Of a DNA stretch of 64,000 bases, positions 11,135 to 19,648 are shown one piece after another; the first letter of the stretch is position 1, and each line of letters opens with the position of its first letter. The notes beneath the pieces were generated by a model. That model saw only the letters and a list, made by a program, of their open reading frames with translations, ran no database searches and was not told the DNA's origin. The position numbers and the translations under genes are program-made. Source of the stretch: Ramlibacter rhizophilus (GTDB lineage Bacteria > Pseudomonadota > Gammaproteobacteria > Burkholderiales > Burkholderiaceae_C); assembly GCF_004681965.1 (NCBI RefSeq), contig NZ_SMLL01000005.1, positions 124,001-188,000 of the forward strand, written 5' to 3'.

Positions 11135-11464
11135 ATGGGAAAGACGTACACCAAGCGCCTGGGCATTCTTCGCCGCAAGGACGGCCTCACGCACGAGCAG
11201 TTCGTGGACCACTGGATGAACCGCCACGCGCCCCTGTGCATGAAGCTGCCGGGCCTGCGCCGCTATTCGGTGAACCTGGTGGACCGCGGGCGCTTCCCCC
11301 ACTTCGACTACGACGGTTTTTCCGAGCTCTGGTTCGACTCCGAGGCCGACCTCACCGCCGCGCTGCAGAGCGAGGAAGGCCGCACCCTGCTGGCCGACCT
11401 GCCCAATTTCGCCAAGGACGTCTCGCCCATCCTCTCGGTCGAGACGCAGATGCTCTGGCCCTGA
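11135..11464 (+). CDS. EthD-like ferredoxin-fold protein
   Basis: A small 109-aa protein of the EthD/dimeric alpha-beta barrel type. The diagnostic start is visible: a beta strand (KRLGILRRKDGLTHEQF) followed by HWMNRHAPLCMKLPGLRRY, where the HAPL-x-KLPGL region is conserved across EthD proteins. RBS-like aggaga lies at 11125-11130. Members are found in ring-cleavage, ether and polyketide pathways and often act as small cyclases, isomerases or accessory proteins. It sits between two SDR genes, 19 bp before the second one, so it likely acts in the same catabolic route. The exact reaction cannot be told. Confidence 0.82.
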   Translation: MGKTYTKRLGILRRKDGLTHEQFVDHWMNRHAPLCMKLPGLRRYSVNLVDRGRFPHFDYDGFSELWFDSEADLTAALQSEEGRTLLADLPNFAKDVSPILSVETQMLWP

Positions 11465-11483
11465 ACGGGAAGGACAAGCCATC

Positions 11484-12236
11484 ATGAGCCAGCTCAAGGA
11501 CAAGATCGCCATCGTCACCGGCGCCGCCGGCGGCTTCGGCGAAGGCATCGCCCGCCTCTTCGTCGCCGAAGGCGCGAAGGTGCTCATCGCGGACCTGGAC
11601 GGCGCCAAGGCCGCCCGGCTCGCGGAAGAACTCGGTCCGGCCGCGCGCGCCGTCGCCTGCGACGTCTCCAAGGGCGACGAGGTGGCGCGCGCGGTGGCCG
11701 CCTGCGCCGAGGCCTTCGGCGCCCCGGACATCGTCGTCAACAACGCCGGCACCACGCACCGCAACCAGCCCATGCTGGAGGTGGACGAGGCCACCTTCGA
11801 CCGCGTCTTCAACGTCAACGTCAAGTCCATCTACCACATGGCCCGCGCCGTGGTGCCGCTCATGCGCGAGCGCCGGGGCGGCTCCATCATCAACATCGGC
11901 TCCACCGCGGGCCTGCGGCCGCGGCCCGGGCTCACCTGGTACAACGCCTCCAAGGGCGCGGTGAACCTGCTGTCCAAGTCCATGGCCGCCGAGCTGGGAC
12001 CGGACAACATCCGCGTCAACGCCATCTGCCCCGTGATGGGCGCCACCGGCCTCATCGAGCAGTTCCTGGGCGTGCCTGACACGCCCGAGAACCGCGCCAA
12101 GATCGTGGCGGGCATTCCGCTGGGCCGCATGTCCACGCCGCAGGACGTCGCCAACGCGGCGCTCTGGTTGGCCAGCGACGCCTCGCAGTTCATCACCGGC
12201 GTGGAGCTGCCGGTGGACGGCGGCCGCACCATCTGA
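11484..12236 (+). CDS. SDR family oxidoreductase (FabG-like / glucose dehydrogenase type)
   Basis: A 250-aa classical SDR. It has TGAAGGFG for cofactor binding (residues 12-19), VNNAGTTHRNQP, the Ser-Tyr-Lys catalytic set INIGSTAG ... Y153-NASK157, and a C-terminal GVELPVDGGRTI ending typical of 3-oxoacyl-ACP reductase or sugar dehydrogenase members. ADLDG after the second strand suggests NAD preference. Its TGA overlaps the next gene's ATG (TGATG at 12234-12238), implying translational coupling with the lactonase-like gene. A role oxidising the sugar or sugar acid handled by that enzyme is an inference from this coupling. Confidence 0.9.
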   Translation: MSQLKDKIAIVTGAAGGFGEGIARLFVAEGAKVLIADLDGAKAARLAEELGPAARAVACDVSKGDEVARAVAACAEAFGAPDIVVNNAGTTHRNQPMLEVDEATFDRVFNVNVKSIYHMARAVVPLMRERRGGSIINIGSTAGLRPRPGLTWYNASKGAVNLLSKSMAAELGPDNIRVNAICPVMGATGLIEQFLGVPDTPENRAKIVAGIPLGRMSTPQDVANAALWLASDASQFITGVELPVDGGRTI

Positions 12237-14038
12237 TGTCCGCCGGGCGCCTGGCTCTCTTCGGCACCGACGAGCCGATCGAGCCGGCGCTCACCCTTCA
12301 GGCCGGCCCGCTCACCGTGCGCGTGCGCGGCACGCGCATCGTCTCCATCCATGCGCAGGGACACGAGGTCTGGCACGGCGTGGCCTTCCTGTACCGCGAC
12401 AGCGACTGGGGGACGCCCGAGCCCGTGGTGGAGCACATCCAGCATCACGCGAATGCGCAGGGCTTCCAGGTCCAGGTGCGCGCCTGCGTGCCGGTGCAGC
12501 CGCCCATCGAGCTGCGCATCACCATCGACGGCGATGCCGCTGGCCGCATCCGCTATGAAGGCGTGGCGACGCCGCACGGCGACATCGCCACGAACCGCAC
12601 CGGGCTGTGCCTGCTGCATCCGCAAAGCCTCGCGGGGCAGCGCATCGAGGTGCTGCACGACGACGGCCGCACCAGCACCTCGACCTTTCCCCGCCGGGTG
12701 GCACCCTGGCCCCCCTTCATGAGCGTGCGCGGCATCGGCCACGCCTTCGGCACGGGCGGCTGGGCCCAGGCGCGCTTCGAGGGCGACGTGTTCGAGTTCG
12801 AGGACCAGCGCAACAACGCCGATGCGTCCTTCAAGACCTACAACCGCTCCAACCTCATGCCGCGGCCCTACCGGCTGCGTGGCGGGCAGGACCTGCGGCA
12901 GTCGGTGGAGCTGGTGCTGGTGCAGGCTTCGGCGACTCCGGCGCGAGCGCCTGCCGCCATCACCGTCGCGTCCGAACCAGCGACACCCGCGCGGCCCGGC
13001 ATGCGCGTCGGCATCGCCATCTCGCCCGCCGATGCGCAGGCCGGCGATCCGGTACTGGCCGCGCTTTCGCGCATGCGACCCGCGCACCTGCACCTGGAAC
13101 TGCCGCAGGCCTCGCATCCGGTGGACTGGCCCGGCGTGGCGGGCCTGGTCGCCGCCGCTGGCGCGGCGCTTCGGGTCGACGTGCTCGACATTCGCGAACA
13201 GTCGGCATGGGCCGATCTGCAGGCCCTGTCTGCTGCCGTGACGGCCGCGGGCCTGCGACCGGAGGCGGTCGCCGTCTTCCCGAGCACGCCGCCCGTGGTG
13301 CAGGCCGCTCGCGCGAGCTTCCCCACGTCGACCGTCGGCGGCGGCACGCCCTGGTTCTTCACCCAGCTCAATCGCGCCGAGGACCTCGGCCCCGTCGACT
13401 TCCTCAGCTTCACCACCAGCGCCCTGGTGCACGGTGCCGACGACGAGTCGGTCATGGCCGGCCTGCGCAGCCTGCCCGCCATGCTGGAGACGCTGGCGCA
13501 GCGCTACCCGGGGGTGCCGGTGCGCGTGGGGCCGAGCGGCATCGCGACGCGGCGCAGTCCCCTGGGTGCGCGGCCACCCTCCGACGGGACGCGCCGCATC
13601 GCGCTGGCCGCACGGGACCCGCGCACCCGCGCGCTCTTCGGCGCCGCGTGGATGGTCGGCTTCCTGGCGGCGCTGGCGGAGGCGGGCGCGCAGGCGGCTA
13701 CGGTGATGAACCTTTCGGACCTGGCGTCCCAGGACGTGGCGGCCTGCACGGTGCCCGCGGCCACCCTGGTCATGGAACTGCTGCGACCGTCCGTCCACGC
13801 GGTCGCGGTCAACGACCCGTCCCGCGCCGCCGCTGTCGTATCAGGCGAATCCCTGCTGCTGGCGAACATCACGGACGACCCGATCACGGTGTCGTCGAGC
13901 GGCAGGCAAGGGCTACGGCGCTGCCTGGATGCGCGCGGCGGGCAGGACGACAGCGGCAGCCCGTGGCGCCTCCTCCCGCCGGGCGAGCCTGCGACCCTGC
14001 CGCCCTTCGCGCTGGCCACGATCCTGAGTGCATCCTGA
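12236..14038 (+). CDS. probable D-apionate lactonase-type protein
   Basis: This 600-aa soluble protein resembles ApnL, the lactonase that opens D-apionolactone in apiose breakdown. The similarity I recognise is overall length, an N-terminal beta-rich domain (about residues 1-230) with the conserved EDQRNNADASFKTYNRS stretch (from about residue 189), and a C-terminal TIM-barrel-like half (about 265-520). It begins MSAGRLALFGTDEP, overlapping the upstream SDR stop by one base. No signal peptide. The neighbours (two SDRs, EthD-like) do not form the complete published apiose set; apiose dehydrogenase and transaldolase-type genes are not adjacent. The substrate could therefore be another branched or uronic lactone. 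Confidence 0.6.
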   Translation: MSAGRLALFGTDEPIEPALTLQAGPLTVRVRGTRIVSIHAQGHEVWHGVAFLYRDSDWGTPEPVVEHIQHHANAQGFQVQVRACVPVQPPIELRITIDGDAAGRIRYEGVATPHGDIATNRTGLCLLHPQSLAGQRIEVLHDDGRTSTSTFPRRVAPWPPFMSVRGIGHAFGTGGWAQARFEGDVFEFEDQRNNADASFKTYNRSNLMPRPYRLRGGQDLRQSVELVLVQASATPARAPAAITVASEPATPARPGMRVGIAISPADAQAGDPVLAALSRMRPAHLHLELPQASHPVDWPGVAGLVAAAGAALRVDVLDIREQSAWADLQALSAAVTAAGLRPEAVAVFPSTPPVVQAARASFPTSTVGGGTPWFFTQLNRAEDLGPVDFLSFTTSALVHGADDESVMAGLRSLPAMLETLAQRYPGVPVRVGPSGIATRRSPLGARPPSDGTRRIALAARDPRTRALFGAAWMVGFLAALAEAGAQAATVMNLSDLASQDVAACTVPAATLVMELLRPSVHAVAVNDPSRAAAVVSGESLLLANITDDPITVSSSGRQGLRRCLDARGGQDDSGSPWRLLPPGEPATLPPFALATILSAS

Positions 14039-14111
14039 CGATGGGCCTGGGCCCACCGCTTGGCGGGCCATGACGCGGCTTTAATCGCGCGTCTTCCACA
14101 GGAGCACTGCA

Positions 14112-16169
14112 ATGGCCGCACCCTCCAGGTCCTCTTCTCCCACCCGGCACACCCCCGTCGCGCAGGCGCAGCCTGGCCCCGACGCAATCGGCCACGACGC
14201 CCGCGGCCGCCCGGTCACCGAACTGCCCCCTCACGCGCCTGCGGCGCAGGCCAAGCGAAAGCGCGAAGACGAGGTGGAACACGACACGAAGCGCTCGCGC
14301 CTGTCGGCCGAGCACCCGCTCGTGCGGCAGCCGGCAGCCTTGCAGATCAGCGATGCTGCCGTCTCCGAACGGAGGCACATCCTGGGGGACCTCAACAGTT
14401 TCCTCGAGCGCTGCGTACACGAGACGAGCCCCGACGGCGTCCAAGCCGAAGCCCGGGCGCTTGCATTGAGAGCTCATGCAAACCCCGCCATGGGAACCGC
14501 CTCGGAGGTCCGCGATGCGTTGCGGCATCGCTGGATCGACATGGCTTTGAAGGCCCCCGACCGGTCGCTCGCGCTGGTGGCGGCCGTCCGTGGGCTGATG
14601 CAGGACAAGGACCAGGATCAGGATCAGTCCACCACCCATCAGCGCAATGGCATTGAACTGCTGGACGCGATCGTGAAAAGGCGCGGAACCATCGAGATCA
14701 CTCGCGGTGAATACGCAGGGTTTCGGCGGGACGTCACCGACGAGGACCGGGGGCGATTGATCTGGATGGTCGCCCAGGCCAGCGCCGAAGCGCTGAGAGC
14801 GCAACCCGAGTTCGACGTCGATGTACCCTGGATCTGTCGTGCCATCGAGTCTGGCATCGATACGGAAGCTCTCCGCCAGGTTGCGCGCTACGTGCACAAC
14901 GCGACTGAGTTCACCGAGGTGTCCAAGGGACAGTTTCTCCGAGCGCTGCTGCCGGCGACACTGCCCCATGCCGATGCGGCCAGGCGCATTGAAACCGTCA
15001 CCAGCGCCTGGCTGGCATGGGACCACGATGCCGACTGTGAGAACTTGTCCGTGCAGGCCTGTCGGCTCCTGGTTCGGGCCATCCTTGCCGCGCCGGGGCA
15101 ACAGCTCGGAATGCTCTTCGACCCGCCGGTCTCGACCGACAGACTGCACCGCGTCGTCCTGGCTGCGGAGCATCTCGATGGTCCAGAGCGGCAGAGGCTG
15201 GTCGAAGCCTTGTGCAAGCTCCAGGCCAGCGATCCCACCTCCTCCTCTGTTTTCGACGGCGGACAGCTGCGCCGCCTGATCACCGGCGCCGCACCCGACG
15301 GCTCCGCTCTCGGTCCCCCGGCAGCCATTCAGACCGAACTTGCGTACCACTATGGCCGCTTCGCTCGGAAGGAGGCGCAGGAGCTGCTGAAGGAAACGTT
15401 CCCGGCCCACATCCGCCTGGGCCTTCGACTGGGCCTGGCTGAGCCGAACGCCTGGGCAACCGAATGGGAACGCGCGGATGCGCCCTGGTCCGAGCGCCTC
15501 CAAGCCCTGGACTTCCTCGCGGCGTCCCGCCAGGCCACACCGCTGACTGCCGCATCGATTTCCCGCTTGCTCGGAGCGTTCCTGGACGAGCCCAGGCCCG
15601 GGTGCCCGCCGGAGCGCATCCTGCGCCATCTGTTCCGGGACATCTCGCCCGCGACGCTGCGGGACTGCCTGGAAGCGCGCAAGCGGGTGGCCGTGGCCGC
15701 CGAGGACGCGCGCCGCAACGAGCTCCTTGTGGAGTTCTTGCCGCGCGCGGCGACAGGCGCGTCCGTCGAGCTCTTGCTGCGCGAGGCGGAGGGCGCGCCC
15801 GTCGACCTCACCAGCCCCGAGCCGCACCCGGCCCAACGCCGCCAGGACATCCGACACCGGCTCGGCAGCGACTACGCCGCCGTGGTGAACACCGTCCTGC
15901 AGCCGCTCGCCGCCGATGCGTCCGCGCAGCAGCGCGAGGCCCGCGGCGCCTGCCTGCAAGCAGCGCTATCCTTCCTCGACACCGAGATTGCGAGCTTCCC
16001 GCGTGAGCCCGTGGCCGCCGCCGGCCCATCACCCGGCCCGCAATCGGAGGACCCCATCGTGTTCGTGCTGAAGAACCTGCGATCAGGCGTGGAAGCCGCA
16101 CTGGACCGGGAGGCGCCGCCACCGGCTGGCAGCTCGTCCAGCAGCTCGTCCAGCAGCGCTGGTCGCTGA
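14112..16169 (+). CDS. unknown 685-aa protein with bipartite NLS-like motif and poly-Ser tail (effector candidate)
   Basis: No family recognised. The first 45 residues are Ser/Pro/Thr/Ala-rich and disordered-looking (MAAPSRSSSPTRHTPVAQAQ), like type III secretion signals. Residues 48-63 read KRKREDEVEHDTKRSR, an exact KR-X10-KRSR bipartite nuclear-localisation pattern, rare in bacterial proteins. Residues 75-640 look like alpha-helical solenoid: many Leu/Ala helices of about 30-40 residues, no membrane segments, no Cys-rich or nucleotide-binding motif. The C-terminus has nine serines in a row before AGR, coded by an agc/tcg/tcc microsatellite. The middle of the gene is visibly less GC-rich than its neighbours, suggesting acquisition. 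RBS aggag at 14099-14103. It stands alone between a catabolic operon and a LysR gene. Effector function is inference. Confidence 0.82.
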   Translation: MAAPSRSSSPTRHTPVAQAQPGPDAIGHDARGRPVTELPPHAPAAQAKRKREDEVEHDTKRSRLSAEHPLVRQPAALQISDAAVSERRHILGDLNSFLERCVHETSPDGVQAEARALALRAHANPAMGTASEVRDALRHRWIDMALKAPDRSLALVAAVRGLMQDKDQDQDQSTTHQRNGIELLDAIVKRRGTIEITRGEYAGFRRDVTDEDRGRLIWMVAQASAEALRAQPEFDVDVPWICRAIESGIDTEALRQVARYVHNATEFTEVSKGQFLRALLPATLPHADAARRIETVTSAWLAWDHDADCENLSVQACRLLVRAILAAPGQQLGMLFDPPVSTDRLHRVVLAAEHLDGPERQRLVEALCKLQASDPTSSSVFDGGQLRRLITGAAPDGSALGPPAAIQTELAYHYGRFARKEAQELLKETFPAHIRLGLRLGLAEPNAWATEWERADAPWSERLQALDFLAASRQATPLTAASISRLLGAFLDEPRPGCPPERILRHLFRDISPATLRDCLEARKRVAVAAEDARRNELLVEFLPRAATGASVELLLREAEGAPVDLTSPEPHPAQRRQDIRHRLGSDYAAVVNTVLQPLAADASAQQREARGACLQAALSFLDTEIASFPREPVAAAGPSPGPQSEDPIVFVLKNLRSGVEAALDREAPPPAGSSSSSSSSSAGR

Positions 16170-16233
16170 ACCGGCGGCGCCTAGGGGAAACCGCCCTCTT
16201 TCGCCGCCGCCGCGAGTTGAACAATAGGGGGGC

Positions 16234-17133
16234 ATGCTCCCCGACATCGACTCCCTCGCCCTCTTCGTCCGCGCCGCCGAGCTGCGCAGCCTGACTAAGG
16301 CGGCCGAAGCCTCGCACATCGGCCTGGCGGCGGCCAGCCGGCGCATGGCGCTGCTGGAACACCGCTTCAAGACGCCCCTGCTGGAGCGCTCCTCGCGCGG
16401 GGTGGACCTCACGCCCGCCGGCGCCTCGCTGCTGCCGCATGCCAAGGCCCTGCTGGTCGAGATCAACCAGATGCAGGCCGAGATGCGCGACCATGCCGAC
16501 GGCCGCAAGGGCGCGCTGCGCATCCTGGCCAACACCTCGGTCATGACCGAATCGCTGCCCGACGACGTCGCCGGCTTCGCGCGCCAGAACCCCGAGGTGC
16601 GCCTGGTGCTGGAGGAGAAGTGGAGCGACGAGATCGTGCGCGCCCTGCTCGCCTCCGAGGGTGACGTGGGCATCATCGTCGAGGGTGCCCGCACCGAAGG
16701 CCTGGAGACCATGGAGTACAGCAGCGACCGGATCGCCGCCGTGGTGCCGTCCGACCATCCGCTCGCGCGGCGGGCGGAGATGAGCTTCACCGACCTGCTG
16801 GACTACGACCTGGTCGCCCTGGAGGCCAACTCCTCCATGATGCGGCTGCTGGCCGCGCAGGCGGTGATCGCCGAGCGCACCCTGCACCTGCGGGTGGAAG
16901 TGCGCAGCTTCGAGGCCGTCTGCCGCATGGTGCAGGTGGGCCTGGGCCTGGGGCTGCTGCCCTACCAGGCGGCCAGCGTGCTGGCCGCCGGCCTGGGCCT
17001 GGTGGTGCGACCGCTTGCCGAAGAATGGGCCGTGCGCCGGATGCTGGTGTGCGTGAAGAAGGAGCGCATGTCCAACACCTCGGTCGCCCAGTTGCTCGAG
17101 TACCTGAGCCGCGATCGCTCCCAGGACCTGTGA
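16234..17133 (+). CDS. LysR family transcriptional regulator
   Basis: A 299-aa LTTR. The N-terminal winged helix-turn-helix (about residues 3-62) shows LALFVRAAELRSLTKAAEASHI followed by AAASRRMALLEHRFKTPLLERS in the expected places (quoted as separate helices). A periplasmic-binding-protein-like effector domain occupies about residues 90-295. It is convergent with the HpcH-type lyase gene (4 bp apart), so it does not share a divergent promoter with a target; the likely targets are the adjacent lyase and the aldehyde dehydrogenase/CoA transferase pair, whose intergenic region contains LysR-type dyad sequences. The effector is unknown. Confidence 0.9.
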   Translation: MLPDIDSLALFVRAAELRSLTKAAEASHIGLAAASRRMALLEHRFKTPLLERSSRGVDLTPAGASLLPHAKALLVEINQMQAEMRDHADGRKGALRILANTSVMTESLPDDVAGFARQNPEVRLVLEEKWSDEIVRALLASEGDVGIIVEGARTEGLETMEYSSDRIAAVVPSDHPLARRAEMSFTDLLDYDLVALEANSSMMRLLAAQAVIAERTLHLRVEVRSFEAVCRMVQVGLGLGLLPYQAASVLAAGLGLVVRPLAEEWAVRRMLVCVKKERMSNTSVAQLLEYLSRDRSQDL

Positions 17134-17137
17134 GCTT

Positions 17138-17983
17138 TCAGACCGTGCGCAGCCGCGCGGGCCGGCCCGGCTCGGGCGCGGCCAGGATGCGCTGCGCCTT
17201 CAGCCACACCGGGCGGTCCACCATCCTGCCGTCCACCGCGACCGCGCCTCCCGCCGCGCCCTGCATCGCCTCACAGACCCGCGCGGCCCACGCACGCTCC
17301 TGCGGGCCGGGCGCGAAAGCGTCGTTCACCGCGGCCACCTGCCGCGGATGGATGCACAGGCGCGCGCCGAAGCCCAGGCGGCGGGACTGATGCGCCTCCC
17401 GGTGCATGGCTTCGGCGTCATCCAGGAGCAGGCTCACGCCATCCACCGGAGGCGGCAGGCCCGCCAGGCGCGACTGCCACACCAGTTGCGAGCGGAAGAA
17501 CAGCAGGCCTTCTCCTTCGTCCTCGATGGCCAGGTCCAGCTGGAAGTCGATGGCGCCGAACGCCAGCCGCACCACGCCGGGCGTGCGGGCCAGCTCGAAG
17601 GCGCGCCGCAGGCCCTGCGCGGTTTCGATGAGCGGCATCAGCCCGGTGCCACGGCGCTCGCACAGCAGGTCCAGCTCGGTCGGGACCGTCTCCGCCTTGG
17701 GCAGCATCACGCCCGCCACGCCGGGCGCGGCCACCAGCGCGAGGTCCTGCTCGAACCAGGGCGTGTCCAGGGCGTTCACGCGCAGCCACACGGGGCGCCG
17801 CGGATCCAGCCATGCGGCCACGGCCTCGCGCGCCGCCGCCTTGCGTTCGGGTGCGACGGCGTCTTCCAGGTCGAGGATGACCTCGTCGGCCGGACTGTCC
17901 CAGGCCTTGTCGAAGCGGTCAGGGCGGTCGGCGGGCACGAACAGGTAGCTGCGCGCCAGGGCGCGGGAGGCGGCGGGTTCCAT
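17138..17983 (-). CDS. HpcH/HpaI aldolase / citrate lyase beta-like CoA ester lyase
   Basis: A 281-aa CitE-superfamily TIM barrel. The family hallmarks are present: RSYLFVPADRPDRFDKA near residue 12, DEVILDLEDAVAPERK (acidic metal/CoA region), VMLPKAET, LIETAQGL with the Mg-binding glutamate, and LAFGAIDFQLDLAI. ATG 17983 (MEPAASRALAR) is preferred over far-upstream starts, which lack family similarity. Related enzymes cleave citramalyl-, malyl- or beta-methylmalyl-CoA, or act as thioesterases. The divergent aldehyde dehydrogenase and class III CoA transferase suggest a route in which an acid is activated to a CoA ester and then cleaved. Substrate is inferred only at that level. Confidence 0.87.
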   Translation of the reverse strand: MEPAASRALARSYLFVPADRPDRFDKAWDSPADEVILDLEDAVAPERKAAAREAVAAWLDPRRPVWLRVNALDTPWFEQDLALVAAPGVAGVMLPKAETVPTELDLLCERRGTGLMPLIETAQGLRRAFELARTPGVVRLAFGAIDFQLDLAIEDEGEGLLFFRSQLVWQSRLAGLPPPVDGVSLLLDDAEAMHREAHQSRRLGFGARLCIHPRQVAAVNDAFAPGPQERAWAARVCEAMQGAAGGAVAVDGRMVDRPVWLKAQRILAAPEPGRPARLRTV

Positions 17984-18018
17984 GGCTTCGCATGGTGCCG
18001 CCGCGCGCGCGCCGCTGG

Positions 18019-18080
18019 TTCGAAATTGCACAAGCCCGGATTGCCCAAATTCCCATGGACGCTGGCCCCTGCAATTCGAA
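18019..18080. promoter_or_regulatory. dyad region between divergent lyase and aldehyde dehydrogenase genes (LysR-type operator candidate)
   Basis: An imperfect inverted pair, TTCGAAATTGCA (18019-18030) and TGCAATTCGAA (18070-18080), encloses a central TTGCCCAAATTC (18041-18052). The central motif closely matches TTTGTCCAAATTC, found on the minus strand upstream of the ABC operon (24870-24882). Such spaced AT-centred dyads are usual LysR binding sites, and a LysR gene is at 16234. Confidence 0.45.
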
Positions 18081-18147
18081 GAATGCCTGCATCCCCACCG
18101 GCGCCCGCGCATCGCGCACGCCGGGCCATCACCCGAGGACCCCTGGC

Positions 18148-19635
18148 ATGCACTCCGACTCCGACGCCCTCTTTCCCACCGCACGCGGCCGTCACGACGC
18201 GCAACCGGTCTATGGCCACCTGATCGGCGGCGAATGGGTGGACGGCGCCGGCACGCCGCTGGCGGTGCTGGCGCCCGCCACCGCGCGCCCCTTCGCCTGG
18301 ATCGCACGCGGCGGCGCGGCGCAGATCGACGCGGCCGTGCAGGCCGCGCGCCGGGCGCTGGACGGCGACTGGGGGCGCCTCACGGCCGCCGAGCGCGGGC
18401 AGCTGATGGCGTCCTTCGGGGCCCGCGTGCGCGAGCAGGTCGAGCGCCTCGCCTGGCTGGAGGCGCACGACACCGGCAAGCCCATCTCGCAGGCCCGCGC
18501 CGACATCCGCGCCGTGGCCCGCTACTTCGAGTTCTACGGCGGCGCCGCCGACAAGGTGCATGGCGAAGTCATCCCCTACCTCAACGGCTACAACGTGAGC
18601 GTGGTGCGCGAGCCGCTGGGCGTCACGGCCCACATCACGCCCTGGAACTACCCCGCGCAGATGTTCGGCCGCACGGTCGCGCCGGCGCTGGCCATGGGCA
18701 ACGCGGTGGTCCTCAAGCCGGCCGAGGAAGCCTGCCTCATCTGCCTGGAGTTCGGCGAGATCGCGCGGCAGGTGGGTTTCCCGGCCGGATCGCTCAACAT
18801 CGTCACCGGCCTGGGCGAGGAAGCCGGCGCCGCGCTCACCGCGCATCCGGACATCAACTTCGTCTCCTTCACCGGCTCGCCCGAAGTCGGCCGGCTGGTC
18901 CAGGAGGCCGCCGCGCGGCATCACGTGCCCGTGGTGCTGGAGCTGGGCGGCAAGTCGCCGCAGGTGGTGTTCGAGGACGCCGACCTGGAGCTCGCCGCTG
19001 CCACCGTCTGCCAGGCCATCACGCAGAACGCCGGGCAGACCTGTTCGGCCGGCAGCCGCGTGATCGTGCAGCGCAGCGTGTCCGAGCGTTTCCAGCAACT
19101 GCTCGCGCAGCGCTTCGCGGCGCTGCGCATCGGGCGACCCGAGGACGACGCCGACCTGGGCCCGGTCATCAACGCCACGCAGCAGCGGCGCGTGCTGGAC
19201 TTCATCGAGAACGCCCGCGCCGACCGGCTGCCCGTGATCGCGCAGGCGCCCGTTCCCGCCGCGCTCTCGGAGGGCTTCTTCGTTCCCCCCACCGTCTTCG
19301 GCCCGGTCCCGGCGGACAACCCGCTGGTGTGCAAGGAGGTCTTCGGCCCGGTGCTGGCACTGCAGCTCTTCGACACCGAGGCGGATGCCATCGCGCTGGC
19401 CAACGGCACCGAGTTCGGCCTGGTGGCGGGCGTGTGGACCCGCGACGGAGCGCGCCAGCAGCGCATGGCCCGGCGCATCGTCTCCGGCCAGGTCTTCATC
19501 AACTGCTACGGCGCCGGCGGCGGCGTGGAACTGCCCTTCGGCGGCACCAAGCGCAGCGGCCACGGCCGCGAGAAAGGCTTGCTGGCGCTGGAGGAACTCA
19601 GCACCACCAAGACCATCGTCAACCGCTACGAATGA
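18148..19635 (+). CDS. aldehyde dehydrogenase family protein
   Basis: A 495-aa NAD(P)-dependent aldehyde dehydrogenase of the betaine/ALDH class. Landmarks: the cofactor loop ITPWNYPAQM, the FTGSPEVGRLVQ Rossmann turn, the catalytic glutamate in VLELGGKSPQVVFEDAD (about residue 265), and the nucleophile Cys299 in QNAGQTCSAGSR. The C-terminal PFGGTKRSGHGREKG signature is intact. ATG 18148 (MHSDSDALFPTARGR) has gagga at about 18135. The gene is 13 bp upstream of a CoA transferase, forming a two-gene unit divergent from the CitE-type lyase. It would oxidise an aldehyde to an acid that could then receive CoA; the particular aldehyde is unknown. Confidence 0.93.
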   Translation: MHSDSDALFPTARGRHDAQPVYGHLIGGEWVDGAGTPLAVLAPATARPFAWIARGGAAQIDAAVQAARRALDGDWGRLTAAERGQLMASFGARVREQVERLAWLEAHDTGKPISQARADIRAVARYFEFYGGAADKVHGEVIPYLNGYNVSVVREPLGVTAHITPWNYPAQMFGRTVAPALAMGNAVVLKPAEEACLICLEFGEIARQVGFPAGSLNIVTGLGEEAGAALTAHPDINFVSFTGSPEVGRLVQEAAARHHVPVVLELGGKSPQVVFEDADLELAAATVCQAITQNAGQTCSAGSRVIVQRSVSERFQQLLAQRFAALRIGRPEDDADLGPVINATQQRRVLDFIENARADRLPVIAQAPVPAALSEGFFVPPTVFGPVPADNPLVCKEVFGPVLALQLFDTEADAIALANGTEFGLVAGVWTRDGARQQRMARRIVSGQVFINCYGAGGGVELPFGGTKRSGHGREKGLLALEELSTTKTIVNRYE

Positions 19636-19648
19636 TCCGGTGCACGCC

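Noticed and set aside
14039-14111. Search for a TTCG-N16-TTCG hrp_II-type box before the effector candidate
   Set aside because: No such spacing was found; secretion-linked promoter control is therefore not supported by sequence.
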